52,854 bases of DNA from Candidatus Methanoperedens sp. (GTDB lineage Archaea; Halobacteriota; Methanosarcinia; Methanosarcinales; Methanoperedenaceae). Made by a program: the position numbers and the translations under genes. Shown piece by piece: positions 7,312-14,807 of this stretch (its first letter is position 1; each line of letters opens with the position of its first letter). A model generated the notes under the pieces. That model had not been told where the DNA came from. It was given only the letters and a program-made list of their open reading frames with translations, and ran no database searches. Location: contig JAQUNZ010000009.1 of assembly GCA_028717345.1 (NCBI GenBank), forward strand, positions 1 to 52,854, written 5' to 3'.

Positions 7312-7844
7312 TGAATCTGCTTTATGAAATCATCAAAGACAATAATTTGTCTGTAGATAAAGTTGTCTTAGTCGGAGGTCTGGCGGTCTCATTGTACACA
7401 GGAGTCGAAATAAGTAAAGACGTGGATTTCGCTCTGGTATTAGATGATTATCAGAAGATACAGGCAATGGATGAATGGGGCATTAAAACCAAAAAATATG
7501 AATGGGGTTCTGTAGATTTTCTGAACCCGAAAAATTATGTATCGAAGAAACATAATGGAAATGAGTTTATAACATACGTTAAGCAGCACAGGTCATTCAA
7601 GAAATCCGAGACCGGAGAATTGTATATAGCAAAACCAGAGGTTGTATTCTATACCCGCATGGTCGTTCCCACATGGGAAGGCTATATAACCAAATGTCTA
7701 AGAGATCTGAATGTTGGTCTGCTCAAAAAAAAACCCGAAATAATTAAAGGTATGAAGGCAATAGCAGATGTTTTTGGTACAAGAAACATTATAGACCACA
7801 GAACTGAGATATTAAATCAATATATCGAATCATATTTTCATTGA
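7308..7844 (+). CDS. Minimal nucleotidyltransferase-like protein (putative AbiEii-like toxin)
   Basis: The 178-residue product starts with VVLVGGLAVSLYTGVEISKD then VDFAL, which fits the nucleotidyltransferase fold: a Gly-Gly turn, a helix, and an Asp-x-Asp pair (KDVDFAL). This is the pattern of AbiEii/DUF6036-type proteins that often act as toxins modifying RNA. It overlaps the upstream HTH gene by four bases. The C-terminal half (residues about 100-178) is helical and charged. Toxicity is inferred from the family and pairing, not shown. Confidence 0.6.
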   Translation: MMNLLYEIIKDNNLSVDKVVLVGGLAVSLYTGVEISKDVDFALVLDDYQKIQAMDEWGIKTKKYEWGSVDFLNPKNYVSKKHNGNEFITYVKQHRSFKKSETGELYIAKPEVVFYTRMVVPTWEGYITKCLRDLNVGLLKKKPEIIKGMKAIADVFGTRNIIDHRTEILNQYIESYFH

Positions 7845-8242
7845 AGCAGCCAATATAATGGATACAAATATAACCAGGAACAGGTCAATAATGGAAGCAC
7901 TTTCAGAACAAAAAGATCGCCCTTTTCGCTTTCATTGCCAGGCATCCGGATCACCAACAATGATCATTTCAGGAGCATATACGTTCCACCGATCATAAAT
8001 GTGATCAACATGGGAATTTTTTATGATGATAAATGCCCGGTACCGGGAGGGATCTTCCTGCTTTTGTGCGGTTATTCCGGCTCGATCCCATCATCCCACT
8101 TCACCCCATTGTATTTTGCCTTGAATTCCTCTATATGCGCTTTTTCTGCTGAATTCTCAAAAATGCGGGCAAATGTCTTTAGAATATATTGCAGATTTTC
8201 TCATGAATCCTCTATCTGGCTGGCCTCTGTTCCTGATTTAAA
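7845..8242. other. Gap of about 400 bp holding a broken minus-strand coding remnant
   Basis: No intact gene was found here. On the minus strand, 8072-8200 reads as 42 residues (YILKTFARIFENSAEKAHIE and then EEFKAKYNGVKWDDGIEPE) with protein-like composition, but it starts just after an in-frame TGA and has no credible start, so it is probably a decayed gene end. The rest shows scattered stops in all frames. Confidence 0.4.
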
Positions 8243-8425
8243 TTAATTTTTTTTATGAACTCCTGATATGATCTTTTTTCCCGGAACCCTGTACGCCCGC
8301 CTGTCGGAACAGTTTATGTATAATATGTCCTCGCGAAGCCTCCTTTCGATAAAAAGAACATCCCCTTCCTGTATTTCACCGGATTCAAGTTTGAATTTTA
8401 CTGTGTCTCCTGTGGAAAATTCCAT
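8243..8425 (-). CDS. 60-residue small beta-rich protein, paralogue of 6381-6557
   Basis: The ATG at 8425 is preceded by GGTGA at a suitable distance, so I prefer it to the ATG at 8443. The 60-residue product shares the TGDTVKFKLESGEIQEGDV core and the ILYIN...AYRVP...II pattern with the 58-residue protein at 6381-6557. It lies downstream of the pstS-like gene, beyond a strong hairpin. The predicted fold is a small beta barrel; the function is unknown. Confidence 0.7.
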   Translation of the reverse strand: MEFSTGDTVKFKLESGEIQEGDVLFIERRLREDILYINCSDRRAYRVPGKKIISGVHKKN

Positions 8426-8469
8426 ACAATCACCGATATTCATTTTTTGCTGAATGGTTGCGCTGATAC

Positions 8470-8504
8470 GAAAAAAAGAAATTATGAGGAAATCTCCTCA
8501 TAAT
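8470..8504 (-). terminator. Intrinsic-terminator-like hairpin after the first pstS-like gene
   Basis: ATTATGAGGA at 8481-8490 pairs perfectly over 10 bp with TCCTCATAAT at 8495-8504, with a four-base loop. On the minus strand it follows the pstS stop (8515) and is followed by TTTCTTTTTTT. Confidence 0.75.
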
Positions 8505-8514
8505 TGATGTTTAT

Positions 8515-9636
8515 TTACTGAACTGCTCTGAAGAATCCTTCCTGCTCTACTATCTTCTGACCGTCGTTGCTCAGTACAAAGTCAAGGTATGCTTTAACTG
8601 CGCCTGTGGGTATGCCCTGGCTGTAGTAGTAGAGGTCGCGTGCAAGTCCGCTGGTCTTATCGGATGCTACACCGAGTCCGGTATTTGTGAGCTTGCTTGC
8701 TGCATTGTATGCGCCATTAGCGCCACTGGTAGTCGAGTTTGCCTGAATTCCATTCTGTGAGGCTGGGGTGACAAGATCTTTTCCATTAGCTCCGCCTGCT
8801 GCAAAACCGATATCAACGAAGCCGATTGTGTTAGGTGTTGATGCAATGTAATCTCTTATTCCCTGGTTGCCCGACTCTCCGTGTGCGCTGCTATCAAGCT
8901 GACCAACAGAGTTCTTAACGTTAATCCATTTTGCAAAGGTCTCTTCTGTGCCAGAGTCATCTGAGCGCTGGACTACCGCTATATCTTGACCGCCGATTGA
9001 TAGAGAAGTTGTTCCAATATATGCAGCTCTCAAAGCGGTGGTGTTTACAGTAAGGGTTGCGTTTCCGGCATCCCAACCAGATGCTACTGTGTTGTTAACT
9101 ACATTTATGGCTTTGGCTTGAGTTGCACCAATCTTGACATTTCCTGCAACTACAATCATGCCTGTTCCGATTTTGGTCTCATATATAAATGCGTCCTGTC
9201 CTGTTCCCTGAATGACTGCCTTCTCTCTGCCATCATATTTTAAGCCTGTGGTCGGGTCTGTTTGAGGACCGTTTGGCCAGATATCCGAGCTTGCTGCCAC
9301 ATCTACCTGTTTGTTGAAGACAAGCGCCCTGCCTGTGCCTGAGCCGCCGCCTGCGGTAGTGATTTTGATTGCGGGATATTTCTTACTGAAGTCAGTAATT
9401 TCGTGCTGGCTTATGGGTAATACTGTGGTACTGCCTTTGATGCCGAATTCTCCATTTACACTCATATCTTTGTTCGCTGTCTGGTCTCCCGCATTCTTCT
9501 GTGCGGACTGTACAAGTATTCCCACGCCCGCTGCTGCCACTGCCGCGATCACGATCAAGATCAATGTCGCGATTGCTGGCGAGACGGCTTTTGCGTCATG
9601 CAGGAATGCTCTTATTCCTTTAGTATTTTTTTCCAT
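8515..9636 (-). CDS. pstS: PstS-like phosphate-binding protein with archaeal pilin-type (class III) N-terminus
   Basis: The 373-residue product starts with a charged leader ending in HDAKA, then VSPAIATLILIVIAAVAAAG (residues 18-37), the classic archaeal pilin N-terminus, and not a lipobox or Sec signal. The rest is a PstS-type periplasmic-binding domain that keeps the phosphate site: GSTTVLP (68-74), GGGSGTGRA, the R-x-D-x-S-G-T segment RSDDSGTEETF, and NTIGFVDIGFA. It would bind phosphate outside the membrane. The pilin-type end suggests processing by the A24 peptidase (5307) and anchoring or assembly into a pilus-like structure by the motor at 14808-18338 (inference). No PstC, PstA or PstB was seen. 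Confidence 0.93.
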   Translation of the reverse strand: MEKNTKGIRAFLHDAKAVSPAIATLILIVIAAVAAAGVGILVQSAQKNAGDQTANKDMSVNGEFGIKGSTTVLPISQHEITDFSKKYPAIKITTAGGGSGTGRALVFNKQVDVAASSDIWPNGPQTDPTTGLKYDGREKAVIQGTGQDAFIYETKIGTGMIVVAGNVKIGATQAKAINVVNNTVASGWDAGNATLTVNTTALRAAYIGTTSLSIGGQDIAVVQRSDDSGTEETFAKWINVKNSVGQLDSSAHGESGNQGIRDYIASTPNTIGFVDIGFAAGGANGKDLVTPASQNGIQANSTTSGANGAYNAASKLTNTGLGVASDKTSGLARDLYYYSQGIPTGAVKAYLDFVLSNDGQKIVEQEGFFRAVQ

Positions 9637-9769
9637 GTTCTTTCTCCTATACCATATAAGGTGATGCTGACCGGTATTGCCCCTGATTTATCATTATTTT
9701 TCAAATCGAAGTTTGGCGGACACGGATTTATAGCATCACCAATCACATACTAATTTCATAAACTATTTT

Positions 9770-9815
9770 AGGAAAACCCTCATAAACTATAGAGAGTTAT
9801 ATAGTCTATTTTTAT
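9770..9815. promoter_or_regulatory. Pho-island block, copy 7 (upstream of pstS and of RNA candidate 1)
   Basis: The segment from the AAACTAT at 9748 region through CCTCATAAACTATAGAGAG and TTATATAGTCTATTTTTAT is repeated in diverged form at 9978-10036, with the same order: AAACTAT, CCTCATA.ACTATA, then TCTATTTTTAT. It sits between the pstS start (9636, minus) and the hairpin-rich segment (9820 onward, plus). Confidence 0.55.
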
Positions 9816-9819
9816 TTTC

Positions 9820-9972
9820 ATGAGCCTGAAACCTGCGCCCCCGATTTCCCCTGTGCGGGGGCATGGTTTCGACATGACAGAAGCCCTGCGCCCTGGCGAA
9901 AGCGCAAAGCGGGCTTCATTTCTTCCGACGGTCTATACACTGGCGGACGTGTGCGTACCGCCCGGCTAATCT
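9820..9972 (+). ncRNA. Candidate structured RNA 1 (three GC-rich hairpins)
   Basis: Three stems follow each other in a GC-rich patch within AT-rich DNA. Stem 1: GAAACC (9828-9833) and GCCCCCG (9837-9843) pair with CGGGGGC (9856-9862) and GGTTTC (9865-9870). Stem 2: GAAGCCC and TGCGC (9880-9891) pair with GCGCA and GGGCTTC (9902-9917), enclosing GCGAAAGC, a GNRA-type loop that favours the plus strand. Stem 3: GGCGGACG (9942-9949) pairs with CGT-A-CCGCC (9954-9962). It is preceded by a Pho-island block. A 49-codon ORF from 9820 to 9969 reads through the same bases, so a short protein is the alternative. No known RNA family is recognised. Confidence 0.5.
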
Positions 9973-9977
9973 AATTA

Positions 9978-10036
9978 TGGAAACTATATCAGGGTAAGCC
10001 TCATAGACTATATAGAAAAATATATTCTATTTTTAT
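9978..10036. promoter_or_regulatory. Pho-island block, copy 8 (upstream of RNA candidate 2)
   Basis: A diverged direct repeat of 9755-9815: AAACTATATCAGGGTAAG, CCTCATAGACTATATAG and TATTCTATTTTTATCCTC. Half-sites CTATATA and CTATTTT are present. It directly precedes the second hairpin-rich segment. Confidence 0.55.
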
Positions 10037-10044
10037 CCTCCAGG

Positions 10045-10180
10045 AAAAGGAGACTACAGGCTTTCTGCACGGGTTTGATTTATGAGTGGAAAGCCTGTAT
10101 GAAGCGCCGTACGAAAAGGATGGAATGTATGATGGGCTTCATATATCACTGTACATCAGGCAGGATAATAAAACCTGCAC
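10045..10180 (+). ncRNA. Candidate structured RNA 2 (three hairpins)
   Basis: TACAGGCTTTC (10055-10065) pairs perfectly with GAAAGCCTGTA (10089-10099), an 11-bp stem. TGAAGC (10100-10105) pairs with GCTTCA (10136-10141), and GCAGG (10160-10164) with CCTGC (10174-10178). The three-hairpin layout and the upstream Pho-island block mirror candidate RNA 1. The strand is not certain. No known RNA family or protein is recognised. Confidence 0.45.
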
Positions 10181-10182
10181 AA

Positions 10183-10370
10183 ATAGAAAATATAGTACTA
10201 TATAGTATCGAATTATTTCTGCATGCTGCGATCGAATTAATCTCGACATCTACATCATTTGCCCTCTGAATAGCTGCAAAAATGGTCAACCACAGAGCGC
10301 TCAGAGGACACAGAGAGCACAGAGAAAATGGAATTGAATGAAATATCTGAAAAGCGCTCTCTGTGGTTTT
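10183..10370. other. Third half-site block and palindromic repeat before the 64-residue gene
   Basis: 10183-10215 has another CTATATAG core (AAATATAGTACTATATAGTA), a perfect TAGTACTA-centred palindrome. From about 10285 to 10375 there is an interspersed repeat: ACCACAGAGCGCTC and CACAGAGAGCACAGAG on the left, with GCGCTCTCTGTGGT on the right forming an inverted repeat. A related repeat lies at 51913-51982. No gene was found. Confidence 0.5.
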
Positions 10371-10373
10371 TCA
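10288..10373. repeat. Interspersed CACAGAG-type palindromic repeat, copy 1
   Basis: ACCACAGAGCGCTC at about 10290-10303 is complementary to AGCGCTCTCTGTGGT at about 10355-10369, and the space between contains CACAGAGAGCACAGAG. A second copy with the same words is at 51913-51982. Its right end abuts the stop of the 64-residue gene, so it may also act in termination. Confidence 0.6.
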
Positions 10374-10565
10374 AACCACTTTCTTTTTATGGGCAAGAAC
10401 CATCACGCCAAGCGCGCCCATCACAGGAAAGACCGCAAACACCTCAGCGGGAAGATCTGCCGACAGGGAATACCACGATACAGAGGCGGCGCTGTAGATT
10501 GAAATAACAAAAAGCAGAAATGCACCCGCTAATTCATTGCGCATATCTTTTCTTAGTTGCATCAC
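10371..10565 (-). CDS. Hypothetical 64-residue two-helix membrane protein
   Basis: The product has two hydrophobic stretches (GAFLLFVISIYSAASVSWYS and VFAVFPVMGALGVMVLA) with a short acidic loop and a basic C-terminal tail (HKKKVV). No family is recognised. An ATATAGA-type half-site element lies just upstream (10583-10612). It lies on the same strand as the membrane protein at 10632, 66 bp apart, within the pilus/phosphate region. Confidence 0.55.
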   Translation of the reverse strand: MMQLRKDMRNELAGAFLLFVISIYSAASVSWYSLSADLPAEVFAVFPVMGALGVMVLAHKKKVV

Positions 10566-10582
10566 ATCATAAAACCATTCTA

Positions 10583-10612
10583 CATAGAAACAATAGAGTA
10601 TATAGAATAAAA
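10583..10612. promoter_or_regulatory. Pho-island half-site block, copy 9 (weak)
   Basis: ACATAGAAACAATAGAGTAT and ATAGAATAAAAC contain CTATA-type half-sites on the minus strand, about 20-45 bp upstream of the 64-residue gene. The match to the consensus is weaker than in the other copies. Confidence 0.3.
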
Positions 10613-10631
10613 CAGATGTCAGCGAAGATGC

Positions 10632-11066
10632 TCAACTCACATTCCTTTTTTGCAGAATAGACCATCCTGACAGGAATATCGCCATCATAATTGTTATTGC
10701 TGAAATTGCAAGGATGGCATTGGAATATGTTTCGCTCTTGAAATACCAGGATAAACCTCCGAAAGTATGCGCCAGCGATATCAGGATAAGAATGGCGGAT
10801 GCAGGATAGAAGAGCTTTTCGTCACTGGAAAGCAGTTTCAGGGCAAGGTAGGAACCGCAGAAGTAGAATATCACCGTGAACAAAAAGTAGGGGACCAACA
10901 GGTCGTTCCTGACCGCATATACCAGCAATGGGCTGAATTCATTCCGGATCAGGTTTTCCCTGGTGCCCGAAAACCATATTGTTGTGGAATAGTCGATGAT
11001 AGCCGAGATTGCAAAGAATACTGGTATAGATATCAGCAGCTTACCGATTATATCACTTTTCGACAT
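10632..11066 (-). CDS. Hypothetical four-helix membrane protein
   Basis: The 144-residue product has four hydrophobic segments (residues about 10-28, 50-75, 84-104 and 112-134). Between the first two is IDYSTTIWFSGTRENLIRNE, a conserved-looking polar loop of the kind found in small archaeal DUF-type membrane proteins. No catalytic motif is visible and no family is firmly recognised. It lies between the two pstS-like genes on the same strand. The start at 11066 is followed upstream by an AT-rich promoter region. Confidence 0.6.
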   Translation of the reverse strand: MSKSDIIGKLLISIPVFFAISAIIDYSTTIWFSGTRENLIRNEFSPLLVYAVRNDLLVPYFLFTVIFYFCGSYLALKLLSSDEKLFYPASAILILISLAHTFGGLSWYFKSETYSNAILAISAITIMMAIFLSGWSILQKRNVS

Positions 11067-11217
11067 AATGATATGTTAGACTTGTATAATATATAAACTT
11101 ATACATTATTATCATAATTACCATGATGACTTAATCAAATTCTGCAAAGCTGAGTCTGCTCCATTATTTTGTTCACATCCACCCTACCTGTAACCCTTAT
11201 ATTTCCTTTGAAAATAT

Positions 11218-12156
11218 TTAGTTAAATTCCCTTGTATAGCTTATGTATCCGCTTTTCTCTATGATATCCTGTCCTTCAAATGACCTTGCCCACTTTATGA
11301 AGGAATCTGTAAGTGAGGGATTACCTCTGGTCACAAAGTAGAGCGGATGGGCGAGCTCCAATGGATAATAGGAATTATTTGCATCGCTGCTGGCGGCTGC
11401 CCATGTAAAATTGGAGTAACTCATGTTTGCGTATGTTAGTCCATTACTTTCGTTATATAGTCCTGTTATGAGGTTGGCTTGCGACGAAACATAGCCGTAT
11501 TCAATAAATCCTATAGAACCTGGTGTGGTCTTCACAGCATCAAGCATTCCGGCGCTACCTGTAACCACAGAAATGTTCAGGCTGATTGGAGGATTACCAA
11601 GATACTTCATAAATGCATGTTGTGTACCTGAAGACCCTGACATCTGATATGCCTTTTGTGTACTGCCGTTGTAATATCCAATCAGGGTACTTTTAGTGAG
11701 GTTGCCTGTCACACCATTGGCAATGACCACAATTCCCGAAGTACCGAACTTTTGAGCTACGAGGTCGGGGTACTTTCCCACCTCATCCGAAGAAGGCGGT
11801 CTATCTGAAACCCCTATATCTGCTATCCCTGTACCTATCTCACCTATGGAGACGTTCGAAGTCATATCCAGTGTCTCACTCTTCTGTAACTGGAGCGTCA
11901 CGCCCAGGCGCTTATCATTATAAGCTTTTACAAGAGGTTCCACGGCTGGCCTGGCAAGGTCTGAGCTTATGATATTTATCTTCATGGATGTACGTTCTGC
12001 ACCCGTGCTCTTTCCTGCTACCTGATCAGCCTGGGAATTCATATTCTGCATCATCCCGGCTAGAAACGTCACGCTTCCGGCTACCACCATAATAAGCATC
12101 AGTGATGCGACAACCGGGGATACTGCATTTGTGTCCTTAATCATCTTCATATGCAT
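11218..12156 (-). CDS. Divergent PstS-like binding protein with pilin-type N-terminus
   Basis: The 312-residue product has a short charged leader (KMIKDTN), then AVSPVVASLMLIMVVAGSVT (residues 11-30), an archaeal pilin-type N-terminus. The rest is a PstS-type binding domain with the later motifs kept (MSGSSGTQHAFMKYL, GSIGFIEYGYV). The first ligand loop reads SSDLARP instead of GSTTVLP, and GTGIADIGVSDRPP replaces the usual dipole loop, so ligand or affinity may differ from the 8515 protein. A Pho-island block is directly upstream. It is probably a second substrate of the same prepilin peptidase and assembly motor (inference). Confidence 0.88.
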   Translation of the reverse strand: MHMKMIKDTNAVSPVVASLMLIMVVAGSVTFLAGMMQNMNSQADQVAGKSTGAERTSMKINIISSDLARPAVEPLVKAYNDKRLGVTLQLQKSETLDMTSNVSIGEIGTGIADIGVSDRPPSSDEVGKYPDLVAQKFGTSGIVVIANGVTGNLTKSTLIGYYNGSTQKAYQMSGSSGTQHAFMKYLGNPPISLNISVVTGSAGMLDAVKTTPGSIGFIEYGYVSSQANLITGLYNESNGLTYANMSYSNFTWAAASSDANNSYYPLELAHPLYFVTRGNPSLTDSFIKWARSFEGQDIIEKSGYISYTREFN

Positions 12157-12185
12157 TTCTGTGTATTTTTTTCTCTGATATAACT

Positions 12186-12212
12186 TATCTATATAGACTA
12201 TAGAGTTATCAT
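12186..12212. promoter_or_regulatory. Pho-island half-site block, copy 10
   Basis: TATCTATATAGACTATAGAG contains a palindromic CTATATAG and an adjacent CTATAG, 30-55 bp upstream of the second pstS-like gene. Confidence 0.5.
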
Positions 12213-12226
12213 ACCAGACAACAGCG

Positions 12227-13612
12227 TTATTTAGAGAGCCCGAGCAATCCCCAGACTTTCAACAAGAACAAAATTACCGAAATCACCAGCGCTCCTGCCA
12301 GTATTGCCAGATAGGTATATGGCAGTTCGTATCCGCTTATTGATAGAGCCCCGCTGATTCCCGGATCATTATCAGAAGTGGCTTCATTGGAAGGTTTCCC
12401 GGCAGCAGGAGCCGGAGGGGATGCAGTCTGAACCGGCGGGGAAACAGCAGATGCAAAAGTCAGTTCTACAGGATTGGATATGCCTGAACCTGTAACGGTC
12501 TTCTTGTCTTCCCCGGTGTCATAGCATGTCCTGTACTCATCAAATGTGAAATTTGCTGGAGGAAGTGTTACATTGCCAGACGCATTATTTATTTTCATTA
12601 CATAACTCTGGTTATAAGATGTTCCCGGCTGCATGACAATGCTGAAGTTCATATCCCCGCTAACCACCTCCATACCGGGATGGAGAGAATCCCTTACTTT
12701 TACCGCGGATGCCCTGCTCCCGTTGTTTTTTGCGCTCAAATTTACAGTAACCTTGCCTTTATCTACACCGGCAGTTTTTGATAAAATAATATCAGAAGAG
12801 CGCAAAATGAAACTTATATTACCGGTGGGGGGATAAGATAAATTATATGTTTTATTATGATAGACTACGTAAAGCACTGCAGGAGGCAGGTTATATTCCG
12901 CGCCTGCAACAGGCACAAGAGGCTTGATCAGATATTGGGTTTGCCACATTTCGCCATGGGGAAGAGATATGCTCCAGTTCAAATCAGGCGGTTCCGGTAT
13001 AAAACCATCTCCAGCCCGGTCTTCCACCCTGATAAAGGGGAAATCAAATATCCCGGTGTTTTCAATTGTTACTCCTATGGGGATGGACTGGTAGCAGGGA
13101 TTCACATTAGCTTCTTGTGGCACGATCTTGTTTATCTTCAGGTTTTCTGCGATATCAAGTTCAATACGTTCTTTCTCTTTTACCAGTATTTTAAGTTCTG
13201 CATAAGGCGTGGGTATGTTATAACCTGTGACAACATTCCTCGCAATAATCCTGAGTGAACTTTCATCATTCTGATATGAAGTTTCATTAAGAAATTCGAC
13301 CCCATCAGCAAAAGTATGATTCTCCTTCGCTATAGCGGCGTCCAATAAATGATTACCATTCCTGGAAATACTCAAAAGAACCCAATCGTCGCATCCAAGA
13401 ATTTTTCTTTTATAGCCATTGGTTTCATTATCACATTTTTTTGGTATATCTTCTACAGTCCCGGGTCTGAAATCTACTGCTGTTATATTATAACCAGAAA
13501 TATTGATACTTTCACCCCACCTGATGGTCACGCCATGTTCTTCCCATTCAGACGCCGCTCCCGCCACTGTTATTATATTCAGCCCGATGATAAGCAACAG
13601 GATAGCCCTCAT
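12227..13612 (-). CDS. Secreted, C-terminally anchored CARDB/S-layer-like surface protein
   Basis: I place the start at the ATG at 13612, which gives a Sec signal peptide (MRAILLLIIGLNIITVAGAA); the longer frame to 13690 would overlap the PhoU gene. The mature part has an N-terminal beta domain (EWEEHGVTIRWGESINISGY) and two CARDB/DUF11-like repeats (VTIENTGIFDFPFIRVED and NLSAKNNGSRASAVKVRDSL), with many N-glycosylation sequons. A Pro-rich linker leads to a C-terminal helix (YTYLAILAGALVISVILFLL) and a basic tail. It probably stands on the outer face of the membrane, perhaps as part of the pilus or binding assembly. The partner is unknown. Confidence 0.75.
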   Translation of the reverse strand: MRAILLLIIGLNIITVAGAASEWEEHGVTIRWGESINISGYNITAVDFRPGTVEDIPKKCDNETNGYKRKILGCDDWVLLSISRNGNHLLDAAIAKENHTFADGVEFLNETSYQNDESSLRIIARNVVTGYNIPTPYAELKILVKEKERIELDIAENLKINKIVPQEANVNPCYQSIPIGVTIENTGIFDFPFIRVEDRAGDGFIPEPPDLNWSISLPHGEMWQTQYLIKPLVPVAGAEYNLPPAVLYVVYHNKTYNLSYPPTGNISFILRSSDIILSKTAGVDKGKVTVNLSAKNNGSRASAVKVRDSLHPGMEVVSGDMNFSIVMQPGTSYNQSYVMKINNASGNVTLPPANFTFDEYRTCYDTGEDKKTVTGSGISNPVELTFASAVSPPVQTASPPAPAAGKPSNEATSDNDPGISGALSISGYELPYTYLAILAGALVISVILFLLKVWGLLGLSK

Positions 13613-13648
13613 TGCCTGAAAATAGAATAAAGCCTTATTAGGCTTTTT

Positions 13649-13680
13649 TGTATATAGTGTATATATTCTATATACTTTTA
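13649..13680. promoter_or_regulatory. Pho-island half-site block, copy 11
   Basis: TATATAGTGTATATATTCTA and TATACTTTTA contain CTATATAC and TATATAG half-sites. They lie 37 bp upstream of the CARDB-like gene start and overlap the last codons of the PhoU-AbrB gene. Confidence 0.45.
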
Positions 13681-14666
13681 GAGAAGTCAATGGCTAACTC
13701 TGCGACGTTTGCAGCATAATCCCCTATCCTTTTCACGCTGTCTGCAATGAGCCCCAGGGACATGACAGCATCAGGATCCATGGTCGTCGAAGGGTGCCTT
13801 ATCCTGCGCAGATCCTCGCCTATTTTTTTATGTTCTTCAATAATCCTGTTTGCAAGTTCTACATTGCATTTTGTAAAAGAAATAACTGAATCATTGACCA
13901 GCTTATAAGATATCAGGCCTATCTTAACAATATCCTTGAGCAGGGCTTCAGGAATATTTTCTCCGGATTCTATTATTATACTGGCGATCTTTCCAGCATG
14001 GTCTGACATGCGCTCTAACTGGTCGCTTGCCAGCCTGTAGTAGAAGGCGCCTGTCAATCCCAGTTCACTCTTTTCTGATATCCTTGAATGCAGCAGAATA
14101 TCCATGAACTGCTTTGATATCAATAGATGGAGGCGGTCTATCTCATCATCCTGCTTTACCACTTCAGAAGCGAGAGAAACATCTTTTGTATTCATTGCCT
14201 TGATGGTATTGTCAAGCATCCACTGTACTTTTATATGCATGCGCCGAAAGCTCATATCGATAGGCATGTCCCCAGGATTCGAGATATCCTGGATTATCAC
14301 CTTATCATGCGTCTCTTCGATGATCTCAATTCCTATCAATTTTTTCACAATAGCCGATATGTCCTTTCTCTGTTCATGTGTGATATTCCTGGCTTTAAGT
14401 TCGATCACACGGTACCCGGCAACGTAGGTGGCTATTATATCTCTTATCAGCGGATCGCCTGCCCTTCCTTCTATGGTTAAGGTCTTTGGACCCTGAGCCG
14501 CAAAACCCCCGTTTGAAGTTAAAAGAAGAGCCCCGTCCTCCTGGGGGTGCATATGAACACGGGAACCTGATGTTATTCCGGCACTGACAGCCCATTTTTT
14601 TGGAAGGGAAACAACGAACGTTGATTTGCCAGTCACCTGGACCTTTCTTATTTCTGTATTGATCAT
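13668..14666 (-). CDS. phoU: AbrB-PhoU fusion phosphate regulator 1
   Basis: The ATG at 14666 gives 332 residues, the same size as the paralogue at 22505 (333), so I reject the longer frame to 14780. Residues 1-45 are a SpoVT/AbrB swapped-hairpin DNA-binding domain (IRKVQVTGKSTFVVSLPKKW). The rest is two PhoU-type helical bundles ending in SLGLIADSVKRIGDYAANVAELA. Archaeal proteins of this type are annotated as phosphate uptake regulators. It is divergent from the pilus motor gene, with Pho-island half-sites between them. It is the best candidate reader of the CTATATA sites (inference). Confidence 0.9.
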   Translation of the reverse strand: MINTEIRKVQVTGKSTFVVSLPKKWAVSAGITSGSRVHMHPQEDGALLLTSNGGFAAQGPKTLTIEGRAGDPLIRDIIATYVAGYRVIELKARNITHEQRKDISAIVKKLIGIEIIEETHDKVIIQDISNPGDMPIDMSFRRMHIKVQWMLDNTIKAMNTKDVSLASEVVKQDDEIDRLHLLISKQFMDILLHSRISEKSELGLTGAFYYRLASDQLERMSDHAGKIASIIIESGENIPEALLKDIVKIGLISYKLVNDSVISFTKCNVELANRIIEEHKKIGEDLRRIRHPSTTMDPDAVMSLGLIADSVKRIGDYAANVAELAIDFSKSI

Positions 14667-14713
14667 TTTAATAGTCTTTTGTGAGGTTAGTAGATAGTAT
14701 ATACTTTTTCCCA

Positions 14714-14780
14714 AGAATATATAGGCTATATATAAAATCAGTAGAAATGAGGGTAAATAGACTATATAATCTATATACAA
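14714..14780. promoter_or_regulatory. Divergent regulatory region with two half-site blocks (PhoU-AbrB 1 / pilus motor)
   Basis: Two blocks lie between the divergent genes: GAATATATAGGCTATATATA then AAATCAGTAG (14716-14743), and AATAGACTATATAATCTATA (14757-14776), in which CTATATA half-sites are 9 bp apart. They could allow joint control of the regulator and the pilus motor operon. Confidence 0.6.
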
Positions 14781-14807
14781 AAGTTATTTAGTAATTTCTA
14801 TTTAAAC

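Noticed and set aside
9820-9969. 49-codon plus-strand ORF over candidate RNA 1
   Set aside because: It could encode a small protein, but the three strong stems in the same bases and the AT-rich surroundings make a structured RNA the better reading; kept only as an alternative.
13613-13690. Longer N-terminus of the CARDB-like protein
   Set aside because: It would overlap the PhoU-AbrB gene and hide a clear signal peptide that starts at 13612.
14667-14780. Longer N-terminus of AbrB-PhoU 1
   Set aside because: The extra 38 residues read across the half-site blocks and have no counterpart in AbrB-PhoU 2.
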